In this document: in pieces, positions 1 through 6,002 of the stretch
How the letters are laid out: the number at the start of each line of letters is the position of its first letter
Numbering within the stretch: the first letter of the stretch is position 1
Source: Candidatus Methanomethylophilaceae archaeon
GTDB lineage: Archaea > Thermoplasmatota > Thermoplasmata > Methanomassiliicoccales > Methanomethylophilaceae
Assembly (NCBI GenBank): GCA_017475875.1
Contig: JAFVET010000213.1
Span: 1 to 7,315 of the forward strand
DNA length: 7,315 nt
Direction: 5' to 3'
Notes under the pieces: generated by a model
Told to the model about the DNA's origin: nothing
The model's database searches: none
Seen by the model: only the letters and a program-made list of their open reading frames with translations
Program-made: the position numbers and the translations under genes

Positions 1-1006
1 TCCTGATGAACGGTTCGGCGCTCAGCGGGTCCTCCCCTCTCAGGAATGACGTCAGCGCGTGTATTATGAAGCGGGAGGCGTCGGTCCTCGCCTCCATCGG
101 GGACAGGAAGAAGTCCCCTCCGAGGTAGTCGTACCATCTGACGACCAGGTCGTCGATCACAGACAGCATCGCCTGCGCGTACACCGCGCCGAGGTCCACG
201 GAAACGGTTCCGCTGTCCTCGAGGATCAGCTGTGCCAGATCCATATCTGGGAAGCCGTCGGGGATGCCGTCGCGGAAGCACAGCATCTTCATGGCGGCTA
301 TCGCGTTTCTATAAGCGGAGGACACGTCCTCCCTCGTGACCACCGACTGCAGACCGTTCGGGCCCGGTTCGGAACCGGCACCGTTCAGCACCCTCAGCTG
401 TGCCAGCGAGGTCAGCTGCGCGGACATGATCTCCGAAAGGTACGCGCCTTTCCCACCGGCCATGTTCTCGAAGATCGAACCCTGTCCGGAGGCCAACGGT
501 AGACCGTAGCTTCCGTCTGACGTTATCGTCACCGTCTCCGTAGAACTCCCGGAGCGGGTCTCCGCCTTCAGATCCATCGTGCCCTTGGCCTTCAGATACG
601 TCGGCGTGTATCCGTCCGACAGGTCGGGGGACCCCGCCGTGCGCAGCGATTCCACCCCGAGGGAGATGTCGTATCCTGCCAGGGAGACCGTGGCGCCTCC
701 AGTATCGATAGGGAAGCGTCCGTCGATCCATTCCCTGCTCCATTCGTCGAAAGCAGTCTTGCGCTCCCCCAGCCCGCCGAGCCTCCCGTCCGTGGAGATT
801 TCCAGTATTATGTCTCCGAGGCCGCGCGCGACCATGTCCCTCGCGTCGCCCAACGCGCGTTCGATGGCCTCGGTCTGCCTCCCGGTATCTTTTACGGAGT
901 CTTTGGAATCCTCGTAAGCGAACCCGACCGCGACGCACGCCGACGACAGCAGCAGTATCGCCACCGCCAGCAGCGCGAACGGCACGGAACCTTTATTGTC
1001 GTTCAT
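1..1006 (-). CDS. Membrane-anchored protein of unknown function, C-terminus cut off by the window edge
   Basis: An uninterrupted minus-strand frame runs from an ATG at 1006 to the left edge, giving 335 residues without a stop. The N-terminus is a short charged stretch (Asp3, Lys5), then a hydrophobic segment at about residues 8-30 beginning VPFALLAVAILLL, then a long hydrophilic region. This predicts a single N-terminal membrane anchor or uncleaved signal with the rest outside the cell. The lead-in KGSVPF loosely recalls archaeal pilin-like or secretion-associated N-termini. From memory it also resembles DUF7286-type archaeal proteins found near TadA/TadC-like genes, but this is not verified. 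Cys24 follows LLSSA, a weak lipobox at best. The start is supported by a TATA box centred 25 nt upstream, which makes the mRNA leaderless. No catalytic motif was recognised. The reading frame is well supported; the function is not. Confidence 0.8.
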   Translation of the reverse strand, partial: MNDNKGSVPFALLAVAILLLSSACVAVGFAYEDSKDSVKDTGRQTEAIERALGDARDMVARGLGDIILEISTDGRLGGLGERKTAFDEWSREWIDGRFPIDTGGATVSLAGYDISLGVESLRTAGSPDLSDGYTPTYLKAKGTMDLKAETRSGSSTETVTITSDGSYGLPLASGQGSIFENMAGGKGAYLSEIMSAQLTSLAQLRVLNGAGSEPGPNGLQSVVTREDVSSAYRNAIAAMKMLCFRDGIPDGFPDMDLAQLILEDSGTVSVDLGAVYAQAMLSVIDDLVVRWYDYLGGDFFLSPMEARTDASRFIIHALTSFLRGEDPLSAEPFIR

Positions 1007-1027
1007 GGCCGGCCCGTCGGCGTCCCG

Positions 1028-1034
1028 TATATAA
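1028..1034 (-). promoter_or_regulatory. TATA box of the leftward membrane-protein gene
   Basis: The minus strand reads TTATATA here, in otherwise GC-rich DNA. Its centre (about 1031) lies 25 nt from the ATG at 1006, the usual archaeal distance from TATA box to transcription start. The start codon would therefore sit at or next to the mRNA 5' end, and no Shine-Dalgarno sequence precedes it. No clear BRE is visible. Confidence 0.6.
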
Positions 1035-1104
1035 CGCAGGTGGGTGTGGAGTAGACGTCTACCCTGGATGCTTCGGGCGGACCGGGGCATTCGGTGCGCG
1101 TAGT

Positions 1105-1112
1105 TTTATATA
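1105..1112 (+). promoter_or_regulatory. TATA box of the tes-ferredoxin-geranylgeranyl reductase operon
   Basis: TTTATATA matches the archaeal box A consensus and lies in an AT-rich island (about 1101-1120) within GC-rich DNA. Transcription should begin 22-27 nt downstream of its centre, near 1131-1136. The upstream in-frame ATG at 1122 would then lie outside the mRNA, while the ATG at 1140 would be nearly leaderless. This is the basis for choosing 1140 as the Tes start. Confidence 0.7.
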
Positions 1113-1139
1113 TTAATTAAGATGGGGCACCCGGTACCA

Positions 1140-2753
1140 ATGACTATTACAGCGGTAGATTACGCGAACGAGACCGGTCTTCCCAAGAAGACCAGGTCCC
1201 TGTGCCCCGAGTGTGGAAAGATCCTGATCGCCGACATCTTCGAGAAGGACGGCAAGGTCATGATCGAGAAGGAGTGCAAGGAGCACGGGAAGTTCAGCGA
1301 CGTGTACTGGGCCGACGTCGGCATGTACCTCAAAGCAGAGCGCTACGCACACGACGGCATAGGTCTCCACAACAAGATGGACAAGACGATGGAGGGCGAC
1401 GACGACTCCGTCCACATCGTGATCGACGGACAGAGGATCGACATGCTCTCCGCCACGGCCATCGCCAACATCGACCTGACCAACAGGTGCAACATGAACT
1501 GCCCCATCTGCTTCGCGAACGCCAACCACCAGGGATACGTATACGAGCCCTCGTTCGAGGAGGTCCACCAGATGCTGCAGGTCCTCAGGAGCGAGGAGCC
1601 CATCAAGTGCACCGCGGTGCAGTTCGCAGGCGGAGAGCCGACCATCTACCCCCGCTTCGTCGACGTCGTAAGGGATGCCAAATCTATGAAGTTCGCTCAG
1701 GTGCAGGTCGCCACCAACGGAATCGAGTTCGCCAAGAGCTACGAGTTCCTCAAGGAATCCAAGCTGGCCGGACTCAACACCATCTATCTCCAGTTCGACG
1801 GCCTCGACGACGACATCTACATGAGGTCAAGGGGCAGGAAGATGGTCGACGTCAAGAACAAGGTCATCCAGAACTGCCGCAGGCTCAAGGAGGAGGGCAT
1901 CGGAAGCCCCTCCATCGTCCTGGTTCCCGTGATCGTCATGGGACTCAACAATGACAAGATCGGAGATATCATCAAGTTCGCATTCGACAACGCGGACGTC
2001 GTCAGGGGAGTCAACTTCCAGCCCGTCTCGTTCACGGGAAGGATCACCAACGAGGAGGTCTCCCAGGGAAGGTTCACCCTTCCAGACCTGGTCGACGCGG
2101 TCGAGAAGCAGTGCGGATTCGCCGGCAAGGACGACTGGTACCCCGTCCCTGTCGTGGCACCCATCTCCAGTTTCGCTTCCGCAATCCTCGGGGAGAACAA
2201 GATCACGTTCACCACCCACCCCCACTGCGGGATCGCCACCTACCTTATGCAGGACGACAAGGGCAACGTCGTGCCGTTCCCCAGGTTCGTCGACATCGAG
2301 AAGTTCTCCAAGGGACTCGACGAGCTCGCCCACAAGGCTGACGAGGCGTCCTTCAAGAAACTGTACGCCCTCAAGGTCATGAAGCTGCTCAACGGCTGCA
2401 TCGACGAGTCCAAGATGCCCGAGGGCATGACCAAGAAGAAGTTCACCAGCATGATTGTCAAGATCATGAGCAACAAGTCCAAGGACGCGCTCGCATCGTT
2501 CTCATGGAAGATGATGCTGATCGCGGGAATGCACTTCCAGGACAGCTTCAACTACGACATCGAGAGGGTCAGGCGCTGCGGCGTCCACTACGTGACCCCC
2601 GACCTGCAGGTCGTACCGTTCTGCGCGTACAACGCCGGACCGGAGTTCCGCAGGGCAGTCGAGGCCAAGTTCTCCGTGCCGCTCGCCGAGTGGAAGGAGA
2701 AGAACAAGGAGGCCGCCAAGCAGCTGGAAGAGGCGCTTATAGTACCTCAGTGA
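1140..2753 (+). CDS. tes: Radical SAM protein of the tetraether lipid synthase (Tes, MJ0619-like, COG1964) family
   Basis: The protein has 537 residues. An N-terminal zinc-ribbon or rubredoxin-like stretch carries Cys22, Cys25 and Cys46. The radical SAM signature CNMNCPIC (Cys117, Cys121, Cys124) follows, then GGE (164-166) for SAM binding. The C-terminal half has further conserved-looking cysteines: Cys363 in HPHCGIATYLM, and Cys480 and Cys495 in the RRCGVHYVTPD...VPFCAYN region. Such residues ligate auxiliary clusters in this family. Tes enzymes use 5'-deoxyadenosyl radicals to couple the terminal methyl carbons of two archaeol chains, giving macrocyclic or tetraether lipids. Many older databases call the family a pterin methyltransferase. 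The gene is first in a three-gene operon with ferredoxin and geranylgeranyl reductase. An ATG at 1122 would add six residues but precedes the predicted transcription start. Family membership is strongly supported. The exact reaction is inferred, since COG1964 has paralogues. Confidence 0.87.
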   Translation: MTITAVDYANETGLPKKTRSLCPECGKILIADIFEKDGKVMIEKECKEHGKFSDVYWADVGMYLKAERYAHDGIGLHNKMDKTMEGDDDSVHIVIDGQRIDMLSATAIANIDLTNRCNMNCPICFANANHQGYVYEPSFEEVHQMLQVLRSEEPIKCTAVQFAGGEPTIYPRFVDVVRDAKSMKFAQVQVATNGIEFAKSYEFLKESKLAGLNTIYLQFDGLDDDIYMRSRGRKMVDVKNKVIQNCRRLKEEGIGSPSIVLVPVIVMGLNNDKIGDIIKFAFDNADVVRGVNFQPVSFTGRITNEEVSQGRFTLPDLVDAVEKQCGFAGKDDWYPVPVVAPISSFASAILGENKITFTTHPHCGIATYLMQDDKGNVVPFPRFVDIEKFSKGLDELAHKADEASFKKLYALKVMKLLNGCIDESKMPEGMTKKKFTSMIVKIMSNKSKDALASFSWKMMLIAGMHFQDSFNYDIERVRRCGVHYVTPDLQVVPFCAYNAGPEFRRAVEAKFSVPLAEWKEKNKEAAKQLEEALIVPQ

Positions 2754-2762
2754 GGAGTCGGA

Positions 2763-2927
2763 ATGAAGGTTGACGTCTGTAAATGTCTCCATTGCGGCGG
2801 TTGCGTGGGCTCGTGCCCCAAGAACGCCATATTCTTGAACGATTTCGTTCTGGAATTCAGTGACAAATGCATCAAATGCGGGATCTGCGTTAAGCTGTGC
2901 CCCGTGAACGCCCTCGCCATGGAGTGA
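2763..2927 (+). CDS. Small 2[4Fe-4S] ferredoxin
   Basis: This short 54-residue gene starts MKVDVCKCLHCGGC. It has two complete four-cysteine motifs: Cys8, Cys11, Cys14, Cys18-Pro and Cys36, Cys39, Cys42, Cys46-Pro. They bind two cubane [4Fe-4S] clusters in the clostridial-type fold, and Cys6 is extra. The ATG is preceded by GAGGAG (2752-2757), which overlaps the stop codon of tes and leaves 5 nt of spacing. Only 4 nt separate its stop from the geranylgeranyl reductase start. Archaeal geranylgeranyl reductases can be driven by a ferredoxin encoded next to them, as shown in Methanosarcina. This protein is therefore probably the electron donor to the reductase and could also reduce the SAM cluster of Tes. 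The ferredoxin identity is near certain; the partners are inferred from context. Confidence 0.93.
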   Translation: MKVDVCKCLHCGGCVGSCPKNAIFLNDFVLEFSDKCIKCGICVKLCPVNALAME

Positions 2928-2931
2928 TGAC

Positions 2932-4125
2932 ATGAAGACATACGAGTGTGACGTGGTCGTGGTCGGAGCCGGACCCGGCGGTAGCATGGCCGCCAAGTTC
3001 TGCGCCCAGGGTGGTCTCGACACCATATTGATTGAAAAGAAGGCCGAGATCGGCGCTCCCCTGAGATGCGCCGAGGGAGTCTCCAAGAAATGGCTCGAGG
3101 AGGTCGGGATCGAACCCAACCCTATCTGGATCCGCGGTGACATGAAGGGTGCGATCATCAAATCCACCAAAGGCACCACCTTCCAGCTCGACGAGTCCAA
3201 GGCGGGTTCGGAAGTCGGTTACGTCCTGGAGAGGCACCTGTTCGACAAGGCCCTCGCGAAGGATGCTGCCGAGGCGGGCGCGAAGATCATGATGCGCACG
3301 TCTGCGACGGACGTCATCCGCAACGCGGAGGGCAAGGTCGCCGGTGTGAAGGCCATCTGCTTCGGAGAGGAGATCGAGATCCGCGCCAAGTGCGTGGTCG
3401 CCGCAGACGGTTACGAGAGCCAGGTCGGAAGGTGGGGAGGCATCGACACCACCCTGGACCTCAACGACATCGACTCCTGCATCCAGTACCGCATGTGCAA
3501 CATCGACGTCGCTCCCGATTACTGCGAGTTCGTCATCGGATCCGTCGCCCCCGGCGGATACGTCTGGATATTCCCCAAGGGAGACGGCGTCGCCAACGTC
3601 GGTATCGGCGTCATGGGTAGGCTCTGCAAGGGCAAGGCCGATGCAAAGTACTACCTCGACAAGTTCATCGCGGAGGACCACCGTTTCAAGAACGGACAGA
3701 TCCTGGAGATCATGGGCGGATTCGTATCTACCTGCCCCGGTCTCGATTGCGCAGTGGACGACAACCTCGTGCTCGTCGGAGACGCCGCGAGGATCATCGA
3801 CCCCATCACCGGCGGTGGAATCTGCCACGCGTGCCGCACCGGCATGTATGCCGGAAAGGTTCTCACCGAGTGCGCCAAGACCGGAGACTTCTCGAAGAAG
3901 GCCCTGATGGCGTACGAGAAGATGTGGAGGGGCAGGATGGAGGACAAGCTCGTCCGCAACTGGATGGCCAAGGAGAAGCTCGCCTCCCTCGACGACGAGA
4001 CCATCGATCAGATGATCGTCTTCATAAAAGAGGCGAACATCGGCGAGGTCAACGTCTACAACCTGCTCAAAGCGGTCAAGGAGAAGTTCCCGAAGCTGGT
4101 AGAAGGCTTCGAGGACCTGATTTGA
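2932..4125 (+). CDS. Digeranylgeranylglycerophospholipid (geranylgeranyl) reductase, FAD-dependent
   Basis: This 397-residue flavoprotein saturates the double bonds of geranylgeranyl chains in archaeal ether lipids. The FAD-binding Rossmann motif GAGPGG is at 12-17. Cys46 in PLRCAEG matches the conserved cysteine of archaeal geranylgeranyl reductases. The family's diagnostic PxxYxWxFP motif is at 207-215, and the second FAD motif (VGDAARIIDP, Gly283-Asp284) is followed by GGG at 294-296. Length is normal for the family. The ATG is preceded by GGAGTGAT (2921-2928), a near-perfect Shine-Dalgarno that overlaps the end of the ferredoxin gene, so translation is probably coupled. It is the last gene of the operon and is followed by a strong hairpin. 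Codons are strongly biased to AAG, GAG, GTC and ATC, as in tes, which suggests high expression. Paralogues of this family also act on quinones and chlorophylls, but the motifs and context favour lipids. Confidence 0.92.
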   Translation: MKTYECDVVVVGAGPGGSMAAKFCAQGGLDTILIEKKAEIGAPLRCAEGVSKKWLEEVGIEPNPIWIRGDMKGAIIKSTKGTTFQLDESKAGSEVGYVLERHLFDKALAKDAAEAGAKIMMRTSATDVIRNAEGKVAGVKAICFGEEIEIRAKCVVAADGYESQVGRWGGIDTTLDLNDIDSCIQYRMCNIDVAPDYCEFVIGSVAPGGYVWIFPKGDGVANVGIGVMGRLCKGKADAKYYLDKFIAEDHRFKNGQILEIMGGFVSTCPGLDCAVDDNLVLVGDAARIIDPITGGGICHACRTGMYAGKVLTECAKTGDFSKKALMAYEKMWRGRMEDKLVRNWMAKEKLASLDDETIDQMIVFIKEANIGEVNVYNLLKAVKEKFPKLVEGFEDLI

Positions 4126-4135
4126 TCTTAAAACC

Positions 4136-4161
4136 CGGCGGTGCGGTCGCACCGCCGTTTT
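4136..4161 (+). terminator. Hairpin terminator after the lipid operon
   Basis: CGGCGGTGCG (4136-4145) and CGCACCGCCG (4148-4157) are perfect 10-bp complements around a 2-nt centre, so 8-9 pairs form in practice. TTTT (4158-4161) follows, then further pyrimidine-rich, T-containing sequence to about 4177. The hairpin starts 10 nt after the reductase stop. Archaeal termination relies mainly on T-tracts, so the hairpin may also protect the mRNA 3' end. Confidence 0.7.
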
Positions 4162-4433
4162 CCCCCTCTTTCATTTTGAGTCGTGCACCGACCAACGGTG
4201 CCATTATGCGAACGAGTATGGATACAGGTTTTTCGATGGACAGCTGTTCTTGTGGAAGTCCACAGACCAGATTCATTGGACATGCATTGAAACCTAGGTG
4301 TCGAATTGACTTTAAGACCACGGTTACGTACTGACTATAGAGTTAATGGGTACATATTGCGAGTCGTCAATTGATTTACCAAGCCCCGATTGTGGACAAT
4401 CGATATCAAAGCGTACCGATATGTGAGACCTGC
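4162..4433. other. Intergenic region between the lipid operon and the AlbA_2 gene
   Basis: No confident gene or RNA gene was found here. The stretch is visibly less GC-rich than the operon to its left. It contains a short palindrome TGTGGA-AG-TCCACA (4251-4264), a possible protein-coding remnant (listed separately), and weak TATA-like sequences around 4334-4340 and 4351-4358 that could drive the AlbA_2 gene. No tRNA-like cloverleaf was seen. Confidence 0.5.
4178..4297 (+). other. Possible coding remnant or small ORF without a clear start
   Basis: The plus-strand frame ending at TAG 4295-4297 has no ATG near its start but reads like natural protein in its last part, including YGYRFFDGQLFLWKSTDQ and then IHWTCIET. 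The aromatic and charged mixture and the S-T-D-x-x-x-W spacing loosely recall an Asp-box (BNR) repeat. It lies between a terminator and a gene of foreign character, so it could be the decayed end of a lost gene. An overlapping ATG ORF (4206-4334, 42 residues) in another frame has no recognisable features. It could equally be chance. Confidence 0.2.
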
Positions 4434-6002
4434 ATGGTTGCGGATGGCTTCGACATCGAATCGGAAATGATCGCCGATATATCCAATGGCGAGACAAGCA
4501 GGTTGGAGTTCGAAGGAGAAGGTCCCGGGGACCATGAAAGGTACCTGAAGACCGTGGTGGCATTCTGTAACACGGCGGGTGGGCGCATACTTTTCGGTGT
4601 GACCGATGGTCGCAAAATCGTCGGCATACCTGATGAGAACATACACCAGGTCAAGGATTCCGTAATCGATACGATTTACAAATCCTGTGAACCCCCGATC
4701 ATTCCGTATACATACATCACGACCTTGGAGGATCGCAACGTCCTGGTTGTAGAAGTATCTCCCGGGGACGAGTGCCCGTATTACATCAAATCCGAGGGAG
4801 TGAACCAAGGGACATACGTAAGAATCGGCAGCACCAGCATGCCGGCCAGCCCCCACATCCTCAAATCCCTCATTCTCCGCGGCAGAGGTTATTCGTTCGA
4901 TATGCTGGATTGTCCGTCGGTTGCGATAGACGAGCAATCCCTGACGGCTTTATGCGACATGTTGTCTTCGTTCAATAGGAGAATCGAACCCGTCAATCTG
5001 GAAAACATGCGCGTCATTAAGCGTAACGAGGGGATGTATGTGGCTACAAACGCATATGCTCTTCTGACGAGTAATCCGTTCCCGTATGCCGAAGTCCAGT
5101 GTGCATGCTTCCGGGGAACGGACGACCTGGTCTTTTTGGACAGCCAGGAGTTGAACACGGATTTGATTACCCAAGTCCAGGATGCGTTGTCCTTCGTTCT
5201 GAGACACATAAACCTGTCTTCCGAGATCAACGGGTTGGTTCGGAAGGACACGTACGAGATTCCGGAGAACGCAATCAGGGAAGCGATCGTCAACGCCGTA
5301 GTGCACCGTGAATACGCCATGTCCGACAGTTCGATCTTCGTCAAGGTCTATGATGACCGCATAGACATCGAATCACCTGGACTACCGTTGGGATTGGATG
5401 TGAGCAGACCCGACGCAGGGCGTTCCAAAATCCGCAATCCCGCCATCGCATCCGTTTTCAAAGCAATAGGGTTCATAGAGAAGTACGGGACCGGTGTCCG
5501 GAGGATGATTGCGGAATGCCGGGCCAACCACGTTCCCGTTCCGGAGTTCATCGAGGACAAGGATTACCTGGTCGTTAGATTCAGTAGGAAAAATGTTCGT
5601 TCGGACCTGAGCGACAACGAACTGAAGACCTTGGCCGTCATCTCGGAAAACCCCTCGATATCGCAGAAGGGGATATCAGACATGACGAATCTCTCCACGG
5701 CCACGGTCAAAAGGATCACATCGAAAATGCAGAGCGCGGGAATCATTTCCAGAGAGGGAAACAGGCGTTCGGGCAGATGGGTGATCAACCGATGTGTTCG
5801 GAGTCGATTGGTATCATCAGTATCAGTTTGGTATCAAATCAGTATCACACATGATACTGATGATTTCACGGTATCTTCCTTTCGAGTTTTGGAATGGAGA
5901 TCTTGTGATAGCACAGGGAGGAGGCATCGCCTGCGGCGATGGCTACGAGTTCGCCGATATGTACTACTGGGATTCCGCCGTCGAATGAATCGTATTTCCT
6001 GA
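4434..6002 (+). CDS. AlbA_2 / GHKL-ATPase / winged-helix regulator-like protein (COG2865 type)
   Basis: The protein has 522 residues from ATG 4434. An AlbA_2 (Schlafen-type, putative nucleic-acid-binding) domain spans about 17-130, with SRLEFEGEG, AFCNTAGGRILFGV and TYVRIGS. A HATPase_c_4-like domain spans about 275-390, with PENAIREAIVNAVVHREY at 278-295 and the glycine motif GTGVRRMI at 352-359. A winged helix-turn-helix occupies about 392-452. Such proteins are annotated as transcriptional regulators or RecG-like ATP-binding proteins, and their biochemical role is poorly known. The start is uncertain: a TTG at 4371 would extend the protein by 21 residues and an ATG at 4467 would shorten it by 11. 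ATG 4434 has a partial Shine-Dalgarno, GTGAG (4423-4427). GC is lower and codon use more mixed than in the lipid operon, suggesting transfer. Residues beyond about 452 form an Arg-rich tail that looks like read-through. Confidence 0.82.
   Translation: MVADGFDIESEMIADISNGETSRLEFEGEGPGDHERYLKTVVAFCNTAGGRILFGVTDGRKIVGIPDENIHQVKDSVIDTIYKSCEPPIIPYTYITTLEDRNVLVVEVSPGDECPYYIKSEGVNQGTYVRIGSTSMPASPHILKSLILRGRGYSFDMLDCPSVAIDEQSLTALCDMLSSFNRRIEPVNLENMRVIKRNEGMYVATNAYALLTSNPFPYAEVQCACFRGTDDLVFLDSQELNTDLITQVQDALSFVLRHINLSSEINGLVRKDTYEIPENAIREAIVNAVVHREYAMSDSSIFVKVYDDRIDIESPGLPLGLDVSRPDAGRSKIRNPAIASVFKAIGFIEKYGTGVRRMIAECRANHVPVPEFIEDKDYLVVRFSRKNVRSDLSDNELKTLAVISENPSISQKGISDMTNLSTATVKRITSKMQSAGIISREGNRRSGRWVINRCVRSRLVSSVSVWYQISITHDTDDFTVSSFRVLEWRSCDSTGRRHRLRRWLRVRRYVLLGFRRRMNRIS
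5810..5875. repeat. Cluster of GGTATCA and CAGTATCA direct and inverted repeats
   Basis: GGTATCA occurs at 5810-5816 and 5830-5836, and GGTATC recurs at 5870-5875. CAGTATCA occurs at 5818-5825 and 5840-5847. ATCATCAGTATCA (5813-5825) and TGATACTGATGAT (5852-5864) are perfect 13-bp inverted repeats. A nested perfect 10-bp pair is ATCAGTATCA (5838-5847) and TGATACTGAT (5852-5861) with loop CACA, so two hairpins compete for the same right arm. The cluster sits exactly at the junction of two convergent genes. Confidence 0.85.
5838..5861 (-). terminator. Candidate hairpin at the 3' end of the leftward mvk/HdrD-like transcript
   Basis: A perfect 10-bp stem with a 4-nt loop begins 4 nt after the stop codon (5866-5868) of the leftward HdrD-like gene. 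On that strand it is followed only by a short T run (TTGATACC), not a long T-tract. Being symmetrical, it could serve both convergent genes. Termination is inferred from position and could instead be RNA processing or protein binding. Confidence 0.4.

Noticed and set aside
309..938. 209-codon minus-strand frame within the leftward membrane-protein gene
   Set aside because: It lies in another frame of the same strand as the continuous 335-residue frame. It is Arg/Gly-rich with no domain, whereas the chosen frame has a proper membrane segment and a promoter-spaced start.
1113..1568. Antisense 151-codon frame opposite the start of tes
   Set aside because: The translation is Val/Asp/His-rich, a typical shadow of a strongly codon-biased gene, with no motif or start signals.
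2890..4152. 420-codon open frame on the minus strand opposite the geranylgeranyl reductase gene
   Set aside because: It mirrors the whole reductase gene. In GC-rich genes with C/G-ending codons the antisense frame often lacks stops, and its translation is a low-complexity Asp/Val/Leu/Gly mixture with no motif.
4251..4264. Palindrome TGTGGA-AG-TCCACA as an operator
   Set aside because: Six base pairs of symmetry is not enough by itself. It lies about 180 nt upstream of the chosen start and no second copy was noticed.
4076..4321. 81-codon minus-strand frame covering the terminator
   Set aside because: It runs through the GC hairpin and into the end of the reductase gene, and has no motif, promoter or Shine-Dalgarno.
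5794..5988. 64-codon plus-strand frame starting MFGVDWYHQYQ
   Set aside because: It lies across the repeats and antisense to the HdrD-like gene. It has no recognisable domain and no ribosome binding site.
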